Part shown: positions 12,267-23,400 of the stretch, one piece after another | Position numbering within the stretch: position 1 is the first letter of the stretch | Layout of the letters: every line of letters starts with the position of its first letter | Source of the DNA: Serilophus lunatus | Taxonomy: Eukaryota > Chordata > Aves > Passeriformes > Eurylaimidae | Direction: 5' to 3' | DNA length: 64,000 nucleotides | Assembly: GCA_013399895.1 (NCBI GenBank) | Contig: VXBA01006569.1 | Span: 960,518-1,024,517 of the forward strand | The notes under the pieces: generated by a model | What the model was told of the DNA's origin: nothing | Databases searched by the model: none | Seen by the model: only the letters and a program-made list of their open reading frames with translations | Translations under genes and position numbers: made by a program

Positions 12267-12863
12267 GCCCCTCGCGCTGCCGGCGGCCGGTTGGAGAAGG
12301 ATCCGCCCTTCAGAAGCGGAGGGTGTTTTTATGGCGGTAACGCCCTGTGTCTCTGCGACAAAAAAAGTGTGTACACTTGCACCCTTCTGTTCTTTGAATG
12401 GCGCATACTGAGCAGCACAGACCTTAAATCTGGTTCACTGCAGTGGTTGAGCTCTGTGTAATAACTTATTACATGGTGTGTGTATATATATATGCGAGTA
12501 GACACAAGGTAGCAACGAATTGTCTGGTGAAGATCTGTCCAACCTGGACGTTTGCAGCTTCAGAGTAGTCACAGCCAAAAGCAATTTAGGCTTAATAAAC
12601 TTTCCATTGTTTCATTCATAGTGTATTTTAAAAGAGGTTAAAAATATGTTCTATGTAATTCACTAGGCTAATGAAAACAACCTTTTTGGCTGAACCACTG
12701 ACTACCCTTTGCTGTAGGTTCTGATTTGATAAACTTCTGCAACTGAGTAAAAAATGACTTTAAAAGTCTAACCTAACATAATATCAGCTCTGTATAATTT
12801 GGGTTTGAGAAGGTCTAATTTAAGATTTAATTATAATTTTTAAATCATTTATGTGTTCTTTAG

Positions 12864-12975
12864 AGGCCCTACTTAGTACCCTCATGCAAGAAGTATTCTA
12901 GACATGGATAATCACACCTAAATGTCAAGCAATGCTCAAGACTTCTTGGGAATAAATAATACCTTCTACTGGAAG
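12864..12975 (+). other. DANCR: lncRNA exon 2
   Basis: This 112-bp exon is bounded by acceptor gtgttctttag|AG and a near-perfect donor GGAAG|gtaagtg. It contains no useful reading frame. The snoRNA lies in the intron that follows. Confidence 0.65.
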
Positions 12976-13136
12976 GTAAGTGTGCTCTAGTCTAATGACA
13001 ATTACAGATAATTTTAAATATTGCTCTTTGATAATTCACAAATTTCAAACAAATTGTATTATCTCTTGAGTAAAGGGTATGCTCAGATCATTTCAGTTAA
13101 TAAGAAAACTATAATATATATACTCCCCTTTTATGC

Positions 13137-13258
13137 TTTGCCCTCTTAAGTCTGGCAGTGTCTTAAGTGGCCAACACAGAGGGGTATAAAAGTTCTCTTG
13201 CAAACCCGGAGGTGAGGTTGAAACCCTTCTTTGGATCATGCTTGGGAGGAACACATGA
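13137..13258 (+). ncRNA. SNORA26: H/ACA box snoRNA, probably SNORA26
   Basis: H/ACA snoRNAs guide pseudouridylation together with dyskerin, and vertebrate ones are processed from host-gene introns. The two-hairpin layout is visible. Hairpin 1 is closed by CCCTCT (13141-13146) pairing with AGAGGG (13178-13183). The hinge ATAAAA at 13186-13191 fits the H-box ANANNA. Hairpin 2 opens with GTTCT (13192-13196) pairing with GGAAC (13248-13252, one G-U pair). ACA at 13253-13255 is followed by exactly three bases, TGA. The 3' end is 118 bases before the next acceptor, a usual distance. In mammals the DANCR intron carries SNORA26, so this is most likely its orthologue. Name by position; class by structure. 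Confidence 0.78.
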
Positions 13259-13376
13259 AAATACTGAACTTGGGAAGCTGCTAAATCAACTTTATTACTA
13301 GCTTGTAAGAAGGTTTTGAACTGTCATCTGGTTATGTTATCTGAGTCTTAACCAGTTTCATTTAAATCTTTTTCAG

Positions 13377-13449
13377 GTTTCTGAAATCTCTTGGTGCTTT
13401 GTGAGCCTGTGTGGTAAACATACTGAGTGAAGAGTTGTTTGGTCCCCAG
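13377..13449 (+). other. DANCR: lncRNA exon 3
   Basis: This 73-bp exon lies directly downstream of the snoRNA-bearing intron. The acceptor is aaatctttttcag and the donor is CCCCAG|gtatgt. It is non-coding. Confidence 0.65.
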
Positions 13450-13859
13450 GTATGTCACATGAAAAGGATTATCAGATGTTAGTAAATGCATTGCCTTCTC
13501 TATCTGAAGGAGTTTAACTTATTCCTTACTGGAAAACAAAACAAAGTCGTTTGAATTAATGGAAAACCTGGGTGGTAACTGTTACAACTCTATAGATTTA
13601 GCCAATCTAAATAACAAATCTGAGGAAAACTTGTGATGGTTATTGGATCTGCTTCTAATATGCCTGGTCCTCTGGAATGGATTCCATACTAATGGTGTGG
13701 GAAAAGAAAATCCCATCCTGTTCAGATAAAGTCATTTGTGCTGAGAAATGGTTCCTAAAAGTTTGTGTCACATAAAAGGCTCATATAGCTCAACCTTAGG
13801 GCAGAGGCATCCCTTTGCTGTGTACGTCATACTGACTGAAAATTGAACTTCTTTTACAG

Positions 13860-14119
13860 GGGGGAAACCAGCATGTGCCATGGAATTATTATTAAACATT
13901 GCTTTACGATTTCCTAGCTGGCTGATTTCTGACTTCACGTGAGATGACTCCACTTGTCACCTGTGTAAATGGAACTGAGACAAGCAATGGCTAAAACTAC
14001 CTGTCTTCAATGACCATGTTTAAACAGAAACCTTGTCATTTGTGGAAATGGGTTTCTTAACAAAAACTGCTGTAATTTATTACTGTCTCTGGATTGATTG
14101 AAATAAAATATATTACCAG
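13860..14119 (+). other. DANCR: lncRNA terminal exon
   Basis: The exon follows acceptor aacttcttttacag. It contains AATAAA at 14102-14107, and a T/G-rich element (gttttttgtcttctg) follows about 14 bases further on, placing cleavage near 14119. No coding frame is apparent. Confidence 0.65.
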
Positions 14120-17100
14120 AGTTTTTTGTCTTCTGAAGGCTTCTTGTTGAGGTACTTCCTATATGGGTGTAAACACTTTAGTGCTGCCACACAGAAAATT
14201 TCTTGCTATGTGCAAGTTTGGTAAGATTAATTGTATAGATTTACAATTTACATTGAAAATCACCTTTATCTTTTATTCTTAATGTCTGGGTTGTCTGAAT
14301 TATTTCATAAAGCAAGAGCACTGGGATCAACCAGCTGACTCAAGTTATTTCATTAGGCTGGATGTGTTATTACATGTCTCAAGCTGTAAAGAACAAGTTA
14401 GTGAGAATACTATTACTTCCTTATATTAAATGAGTCAAAAAATGTTACAGTATTCCACGTAAAACACAATCATTGGGGAAGTCCTTGAAGAGCAAGATCA
14501 GTATTGTGGAGCAATTGCAAGACTATGTACTTTTCAGTTACTATGTCTAAGTAAATATTAAAAACATTTTCCTCAATGGTAGGTCTTTATAGAAAGTGCT
14601 TAAGTGCATCTTCTTATTACTAGCCAATGCTTCCTTAGAATTCACAAGCAAGAATGTCAAATGTAATTAGAAGTAGCTGTTCCCCAGTCCTACACAGGAG
14701 ATTGAGTTAGTATGGGTTTAGGACCAAATCTGCGTATATACACGCACATATGGTCAGAATTAACCCCCATCCAGCAAGGAACTGTTTCTGGTTATCTTTG
14801 CTTTAAGACCATAAAGGGTGAGTAGTGATTTATTTTGGACCTGCTAGGTTTACCTAATTCTGCTTTCACTCTGGACTTGCATTTTAATAAAAGAAAAATT
14901 AAGTTTAAAGAAAAGAAAAATCTAGGTTTAAAGAAATCTAGGTTTAAAGCATACACAGAAGTACTGTCTCTTCACTATATTAAACCTGTCTGACAGCTAT
15001 CTAGTTCCTGTTATAAAAAGCAATCATGTCCTTGAAAGTATTGTGACTTGTTCTGTAGACCTACAGAACATGCTACAGTCCTTCTCTAGGATTAGAGTGT
15101 AGCCTATTTGGTCTTGCATTATGTGACTGGTTCTATATCTGCCCTGTGGAGGATTTCTAGATGTTGCTTCTCGCAGTTTCAGTGTTAATTGGTAGTATTC
15201 AGTATAGACCAATTTCTAAATGCTTGTTGTTTTCCTTAACCAGTAAGCTTGTTCACATTTCACAGCTTGGCATGATGTTTCCAGTGAGCTGTCTATGCTC
15301 ACAGAAATTTCTGAAGGAATCAGAAGATGTCTGAGGACTGGAGTTTTCCTTTGCATATTCATTCGTGCACTAAATGACATTAAATTTCATCTGCTGCTCT
15401 GGCCACAAGGATCTTTTCAGAATCAAGATCTCTTGGGCTTTGACGCTGAAAACAGAAAATTGTGCCTCTGAAGGACCTATCTGAAGACCAAAAATAATGC
15501 TGCTTTGAGTCATGTTCTGTGCTGAGGTGCTGACTCCTTTCAGAGACTTGTCAAGTTTTTCTGAGACATTACTACTCTTCAACTTCATGCTGTGCAGTTG
15601 ATGATAAAAAGTACTATTAAATCCTAATGACTTGGTCCTTATTCACAATTTTTTTCTAAAATATCTCAAGCAGGTCCTTGTTCATTCATCCATAGTTTTT
15701 AAAGGTTTTGGAAAGTTGTGTATCAGAAACATAATTAGAGTTTTGTGATGCTGTTTTCGAATTCTCAAAGGCTCTTTTCATACCTGTTTGTTTTTTGGAC
15801 TTGCAAATTCTTTTGCAGACTGCCTGTTTCTGATCAATTTGAAGGCATTTAATATTCTTTTATCAATATGCTACTAAAGCTTTTCTGCTGCTTCAGTATC
15901 CTACAAATTTAAATTGGGTTATTTTTAGCTTGCTTTGTTTTGTCATGACTTGCAATTTCTGAAAGATCAGCTGCACTGTGGAGCACATTCTCAGTTTGGG
16001 AGTGTGAAATACATGGTTTTGTGTGTTTGATTTTTCCCATGAGATTGTCTTTTAAGCAACATTTTACCTGTTTAACTTTTTAGCTTGTAGTTTTAGGTAG
16101 TTTCATTGCTTGTTACTTTCCTTTTTTTTTTTTTTCTTAAATGGAGAAATTGAACTTAAATTTCAAGAAGTTCAATATAAAAATGTTTTAGGATCTACTT
16201 TCCACTGCTGACAGCCAAAGGTTGGTTCATGTCAGTAGGTCTGATGCAGAAGATAAGTTTCTCAGATCATCAGTGGCTTGTGTACTTCCCCAGTGTACTG
16301 GCACTATGATGCACAAATCTCCAAATAAGAGTTGCTCTGTTGGTGAAGTCCTATTTTGCTGTAGTTTTTAATGAAATATGCACATGCCACTAAGTGATGA
16401 TGTTGCTTGTAAGGCCCAGTCTTTGCTGTTTTCTCCTTAAGACATATCTGGTCAGAAAAGCTGATGAAGAGAGAGACAATCCATTCCTGATGTGATCTAC
16501 TATTCTGATTTCACACAGCATAAATGGATTGAATTTAGTAGTTTCAGTATGTCTGGAGAGAGATCAAGACTGAAATAAAGTATATTGAGAATAGAGAACA
16601 TTTAATGCTTTACCCATCTTGTTCTTCAGGTAACTAGGCAGTCTTTAAGCATTATTCTTTAAAAACTGAACTGGCTTAATGCAAAATCAAGGCAGAGATT
16701 GTATTTTCAACTAAAGAAGTATTAAATTATTTCATGTATTTATGAGGCTAGTGTCTTTTTACATTTGACTTTGTTATCACTTACCTGGAGCCATTACTCT
16801 ATGCTGAAGGCTCACTTTAGAGAAACACTGGTTGGAATAAGTCACTTGAGAATACTTTGTTCTATGATTTCTCGGGAGTAGTTATAAGAAATCTCATCAA
16901 TAAGCTTCAGCTTGCTCCTGTTCCATATACAGGCTTTTTGAAATATAAATACATCAGTTCAGGCATCATTCACTTAATCAAATGTGTGATTTACTGTGTT
17001 AAAGTAGCAAAGGAAAACAAAGAGATTAGTATTAGTCTAGGTACATGAATTATGTCTAAAACTGATAGCTTCATTGGTGAAAATTACCTCGTGCACCCTG

Positions 17101-20100
17101 CCCACTGCCTTGGGGGACTGTGTGTTTGAGGCTGTCCAGTTCACTAAGAAACTTGGTTTGTGTCAATCCTATCCTTTAAATGGAGTTAAAACACTGCAAT
17201 TTTCCTTTTGTTACTCATCAGAAAAGTGAAAACTAATAGGCAAGAAACATCCAGGTTTGCCTGAGAATAGTCAAGGGCTACCCAGCTGGCTTACAGCATC
17301 AGAGACTTTTGTCATCTAGCCTCATTAATGTAAATGACATGAAGTCAAATCCTGGCATTTTATAAACTTTTGTTATATGTATGTTATACATGGTTTGCAT
17401 AATACAAGCTATGTGACAGTTTGGTGGAAAATAAAGATGGGAGAAACTATAATAGAGCTTTTAACCTGTACATTTCTGTTCATTCTGACTATGGATAGCA
17501 AATTTAGGAATGCTGTTTTGGCTTTTCATTGACTAAATCTGCAAGAATGTTAAATCTGTTAATCGAACAAAAGACTGTCAGACAGAAGGGGGTATATTTA
17601 CATATTTAGGGATTTATGCCACATTCTAGCAGACAGTTGAAAAGCATGCTATCTCCTGTTTCACTGCCTTTTAATAAGTAGTTACAACTGATGAGACTCA
17701 AAGATCAAAGGAATGAAAATAAAAAACCCCTGAAGAATGGAATGTACTTAGGGAATAATGTGCCTAGCCCTATGCTGTTTTCTGTATACAGGGCTACATG
17801 CAACAATATTGTGTTATGTTCTGTGCAAAGTCTGTCAAGACATAAAAATGCTTCTTCTTCTTTTTAATTGGAAACAGTTGTTGGGAGACCACCTTGAAAG
17901 TTAAAGTTTGGATGCAGATATTAATTTGTACTAGAGTTAGCTTTATGACTCTTTATGTCCTTGCAGTAATAAATCATACTTCCTGGTCTTCAGTGTAAAG
18001 CTTGGAGGCAGTAATGATGGTTGCTTGTTGCCCTAGCTGATCTTTTGAACTGGTACCTGCATCTTCCTTATTTTTCATCATGCCTTCCCATAATGTCACA
18101 GTCATATCCAAGATTCTAGAGTTCATGGAAAGAGCAAAATAGGGTGGGAATGTAGGCTGAATGCGTTTGTACTAAAGGAACAATGTGTGTGCATCCCATG
18201 TATTCTGGTTTAGATCAATGCAGGCAGATGTTTCTTACCAAACTAGAGTTTATGAGATGGAAAAATCAGATCTATATAAGCCACATATTTTTAAACTTTC
18301 TACTTTTCAGATGCAGCTCTCGTTGGATTTTTCCACATCAATACTTCTGCTTACCTCAATAAAGGTGAACTGACATTCATTGCTGCAAAGGGGACCTTTC
18401 AGTGGACTTTGATGTAAAGCTCAAAGATTTCCTCCTATGCTTTGATAATTAAGTTCTACAGCTTTGACTCAATGCATGAATAATGAATACTCTAATACTG
18501 AAGATACTCACATGATTTCAGATTAGAAAAGTAGAGAAGCTGCCAACAATGACTTGGCATCTTCAGATTGTACTGTGTTTACTGTAAGACACAAAGTTAT
18601 TTAATTGACAGCACATTCTAATAAATGTATTTCAACTTAAAAATAATTAAAGTAATGAGTGGGAGTAATTGGAAATAGGCACAGGTCTAGGAAGAGAAGT
18701 CTGCATAAAACCAGGAGATGAAAAAACTGGGACTTCCTGCTTTTAGCACTGCCTGGATTTGGATACAATAGGTCATGCAGATCTCTAGTTTATTTAATGT
18801 GGTAGCAAGTGAGGTTATTTTATTTCCTTCTCAGTCATATATTGCACACTCAAGCAGAAGTGATATGTGGCCTATGATTCAGAGTGCTTTTCAGACTGTC
18901 TTCTGCTAAGTGAAGATTTGTGCAATTTGGAAATTGAAAGAAAATCAATAGCTGTTCTGCAGAAAGAAAATCTCTGCAAGCTACTCAAAAAGGTTGCTAA
19001 ATAATGTTCTCAGCATTTTATTAATGGATCCTATTAGGCTTATGACTTCAAGGTTTTTCTCTTCTGAAATGTAAACATAAAATACACACAATGTACTTTA
19101 CTGGTAAAGTAACCAGAAGGAAATAAAATCAAGCACAGCAAACAGAAGAATGCAGCATTTCTAGAAATAAAATGTTCTCTTCCATGTACCCAGATACAAG
19201 GTTCTGATTTCAGGTCCAGTAGGGTACAAGGTCTTCAGAATTGCTGATATGCTCTGACATATCACGATTTTTTTTCCAGACATCCATGTGGTTGCTCAAA
19301 ATACCTGCTTTAGACCTTGCTGTTTCAATTTTCAGATATGTTATGGCCTCTCTATTGTGTTGTATAAAAGAAAAAAATAAAAAGAACTAAGTAGAAAATA
19401 ATTCTAAAAACTCTCTTCTGCTGCTCTACATGAAATCTGGTATTTTCATCCAGTCATACTCCTGTTGTCAAGAAAAGCTGGAAAGCAGAAAAAGGTATAA
19501 TAATAGATCTTGTTTGTGTGCAATAAAAATGTTTCAACTCTGTGATCTGTTTTTAATAGTAAAAGTAATGTCAAAATTATTAAAAAGTATCTCAAATAAC
19601 CATAAGATGTCGTTAAGTCCCTCACCCATTCAAGCCATTGCTGCTTTTTATACTGCATAATGAGTAGTGTTATTAGAAGGTGTATCAGCCACAGTCCTTT
19701 CAATTGTTCATTACTCCTTGTTCATGTATCACAGATGGCAGGGCTCAGATAATTTATGACCTTATGCAAAAAGTTGCTGCCGGGTCAGTGTTTTCGTATC
19801 ATCTTACTGTATTGAGAGCACCTCAACTGTACGGGTCTACAAGTCACCTTTTCTCAAGTGTGTTGCAGATGTGGTCTGATAACAACGAGGTCTGACCCCC
19901 ACCTGTGTCACGTTCAGGCTGAGAAGTCTCAGTGATCTGAGCTAGGTCCCTTCTGCCCTCTAGGTCTGAGGTGGGAAATGACGGTTCCAACTTTGTGGCT
20001 CCTCTCCAGTGCTGCTTTACCACATGTCTTAGAAATGCTAAGCTAAAAAAAAATCTAAAACTGACAGAATATGGAGAGGCAACTGCTTTTAATAAATGCC

Positions 20101-20300
20101 GTGGGATATGTGTGTGTGATTTGAAAGAATTACAGAATTAGACAAGTTAAACAAAATAGACACAAGTTTAAGATATGGAAAAATAATTCTGCCTTGTAGC
20201 TATCTCTGTAACTAATTAATATAATTATAAAGAGTATTAAATTGATATTTCAAAATCACAAAAATTTCTGGTTTTCTTTCTTGCATGCCTACAGGCAGCA

Positions 20301-20428
20301 TATTTTAATGGTGAGCAGGTAGAGAAAAATTACTGCCATTGTCATATCTCTGTAATACTTTGCCATATTTTAAAGGTGAGCAGGAAGGAAAAACTACTGC
20401 TGTTGTCATACTTCTGTAAATAAGTTAG
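20301..20428 (+). repeat. 64-bp tandem duplication
   Basis: Two adjacent copies start at 20301 and 20365. Each begins TATTTTAA(T/A)GGTGAGCAGG and continues through a TACTGC...TTGTCATA...CTGTAA part. They differ at scattered positions, so the duplication is not recent. Flanks show no transposon ends. Confidence 0.85.
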
Positions 20429-23400
20429 CTTATGCACTATATACTGTGCAGTCCACAACATTTATAAACTTTTTTCTTGAACTTCTTACTCACTTTCCTT
20501 GGAAATTGCTAGGGAAAAGAAAGCATGCCAAGAATTAATCATAAAGCTTTGAGAATTTGAGTATTTGCATTTATGTTGTATTTGTATTTAAACTGAATGC
20601 AGTTTCAGTTGTCAGTTGAAAGTTCTCTTTACATATTTGAATGTAGGATTTATGTATGAAATAAAAAGGTAAAGAAAAATAGTGAATGCATTACATACCC
20701 TCTTAAATATCCTATGTATCTCAAACTCCTTCACAACAATATGATTTACTGTACTGCTGTTCACTTCAGGAAATGTAAGCAGAACCAGCATTTGTTATGT
20801 AGTTAGTAACTCTTGAACAGGACTTGATTTATGAGGAAGAAAATATGGACAGGGTACTACCATTGTTTAATGTTGTGGGGTTTTTTAGAAAAGAGTTTTC
20901 TATTAATTGAAGATGTCATTCCACATAAACTGCAGAATGGTAGAAGAGCTGCTATCTCAGCTCTCTCTGGCTTAAGACCTATCAATTAAAATTTGAAAAG
21001 GCTGCTCAAATCTAGCTTTAAAACTTAACAACACTTAGTTGTGGTCACCAGAACCTATAGGAGTACTAACACTAATGTAGGGTAGTTCTTCAGTCAATGT
21101 CACCAAAATTCAATTAAACTTTACTTGTTTACTTCAGCAGAGACTCAGGGCTCCCCCCACCATGAGCCTTAGTTATCTTTCTGAAGTTATTCATAACCTA
21201 ATATCTGAATATCTGATGTTCTGTTGTCACTCTTGCCTTTTTTCTTATCTCAGTAAGTCACCTCACCATTCCTGCTCTGTGCTGTGCTACCAGGTGCCCA
21301 GGTCTGAGGTTATATAAAGTTAGGTTATTTACACCATTTCTCACTAATCCTCATGCTGTTAACCTGAACTCATCTTAGATCTTGTTTGTCAGGGTGTCAC
21401 AATTTTCTAGCTTGACTCACACAATTCCTCATGTACTATCCGTTTTTTTGCTTTATGAATTATAATCTTTATTCTTCCATGTGAGTGATCCTTTTTTCCA
21501 TTATTTCTGCACTTTAATTGTGAAATTTTTTTTCACCATTTTTTCTTTTTTTCAAAGTAACTGTATTTTTACTGCATCTACCTTAAGGTAATTTAATATC
21601 TTCTCAGTATTTTGTGTACAATTATGTGAGCATAGAGAGAAAAAGTGCCTTGCATTTTGTTATCAGATTCTTTAAAGCAATTATAGACTTTGATTTATAT
21701 GTCTTTGTTCTTATTTAGTTGGATTTTTAAATAGTTTATATATTTTTGTTGCTTTGGTATTTGAATTCAAGTTGGACTGCTTGAGAGGGTCTCATATAAA
21801 AAACTCAGTAGTGCAAAATGCTGTTGTCATTTTCTTGTGGAAAAACAAATTAGAACTGAGTATTTCATGTATTGAAAAGAGGGTGGAGAGAAATTGGTTT
21901 TTCCTTCCAAGTAAATTTTTTGCAGTTGTCCAATATCAAAACTCTAAGTAAGAATATGGATCATCTGTTTGCGTATACTTCCAACTGCCTTTCAGATCCA
22001 CACTGACAGAATTTCTTATGGTAGCTTCTATAAATTGCATGCTTTGAAATAATTTAAAATAAGGATTTTTAAGGTAGGGTTTTCCCAAAATATTCAGAAC
22101 TGGATTCTTTCCAGTCTTTCTGAAGAATTTTACTGTTGATGTCAGTAGAGCAAAATCTGGCCTGTGCTGAATAGCTTTAAAATCCCACTGCTTTTTACTA
22201 AAATAAGAATCTTTGGTATTCCTTAATCTCATCAAATGGCAGGGTGTGTTTCTTCAGCCAGGTAATTTGGATTGGCCATGCAGAAACTCATGTAATGTAA
22301 TTCTGCAGTTATATCATGAAGCCAAGAGAAAACCCCAATTTATTACTCCATAGGGACTGAAGGAAAAATAGATCAGATAGATGTAGTTGTAGAATCTCTT
22401 TCCAGAAGTCTTAGTTCATCATCATGTATCATCAAATACATCAGAAAATATTAGTAGTCTTGCAAATACAAACTATTTTAAAAGGCAGAAGCTTGATTTG
22501 AGGAAATTTTGTTACTTGTAAGGCAGTTCTTTTAAGAACCTGAGCTCTACAGGTAGAGTTGTTATTGACTATTCATCCCCACAGTCTGTAGCACACTAAA
22601 GGGCCGATCAGTAAATCAAAACAATCACTAAGATAAAGACGTCTAGAGAAAATAATTAGTTTCATACAGAGAATGCTATGGAAGACTTGATCTAAAATAT
22701 AAGGACAGTCTCAGACTGTTTTGTGCATGCTTTAGTGTCATCATGGTAGCATCACAGGGACTAAAGAGAATCCTATTTAAACAATATGTAGTTAACTGTA
22801 AGTAAAAGCTAGACAGAACATAGAGTTAAAATTATGAATCTTAAAATTACAATCCAAATCTACTTAGAAAATAATAGCTTGAGGAAGCGCCATGGGATGA
22901 GTGAAAAAGGATTTATGGCCATCACATACAGCAGTGCTGTAGTTCCAATTTTCCTTTGAAACTGGAAAGCTATTGCAAATTTAATTTAAGATTTTTGGCT
23001 TGGACTGAAGAAGAGTATAGATATGGTTGTGTGAATGCTTCCAGAGGAATGAAAGCAAAAAATGAAGATGCAGTGGTGTGTGTTTTGTATGTTGCTCAGG
23101 AACTGAGAGAGTTCAGTTTGATTGCTCTGATTTGGAATAGTTCAATAAACACTGTTAATTGAATGTCTCCTAGCGCAGGAAATGCATTTCATCAGTCTCT
23201 TAAAAACATTAACTGAAAAGAAAAAAATCCAAATCCCTGCTAAAGAGATGCTAAATATTTTTCATGACAATATAAGCTTATTGATCTGTTCCACCAACAA
23301 AGTGTTGATGTATAATGACTTACAGAATCTAAGTCAAAATGAGAATCTGTTGGTGTTTAAAACTTATCTAGAGCTGATATAAATTTGAAAAACAGAACAA

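Larger units (their letters stand above)
11160..12300. promoter_or_regulatory. CpG-island promoter of the DANCR-like lncRNA
   Basis: This GC-rich block precedes and includes the first exon(s) of the lncRNA. A canonical E-box, CACGTG, is at 11631-11636, about 13 bases before a pyrimidine-rich CCCTTTCT start at about 11649. That arrangement is typical of 5'TOP snoRNA host genes, and DANCR is a known MYC target in mammals. A single N at 11625 and a 114-N gap at 11817-11930 interrupt the island. The frames across this block contain N-translated residues and are not proteins. Confidence 0.7.
11649..14119 (+). ncRNA. DANCR: DANCR-like snoRNA host lncRNA
   Basis: The exon model rests on splice sites read directly. 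Exon 1 is about 11649-11676 (5'TOP-like CCCTTTCT start, donor CCCG|gtaagg). Exon 2 is 12864-12975 (acceptor gtgttctttag, donor GGAAG|gtaagtg). Exon 3 is 13377-13449 (acceptor tttttcag, donor CCCCAG|gtatgt). Exon 4 runs from 13860 (acceptor cttcttttacag) to about 14119, with AATAAA at 14102-14107 followed by a T/G-rich stretch. An alternative first or internal exon, 11990-12069, has acceptor ccctccgcag and donor GGCGG|gtgagtg. No exon holds a sizeable frame. The intron between exons 2 and 3 carries an H/ACA snoRNA. A gene between USP46 and RASL11B, on the plus strand and hosting a snoRNA, matches mammalian DANCR (SNHG13), host of SNORA26. Exon sequence was not recognised as conserved, so the name rests on synteny, strand and snoRNA content. 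Confidence 0.72.

Noticed and set aside
12400..12475. Hairpin with CACAGA/TCTGTG arms in the first lncRNA intron
   Set aside because: The bases after it do not fit the H-box pattern ANANNA and no second hairpin with ACA follows.
13450..13859. Possible second snoRNA in the last lncRNA intron
   Set aside because: An ACA-like end is present near 13770, but I could not pair arms into two hairpins, and no convincing C and D boxes were found.
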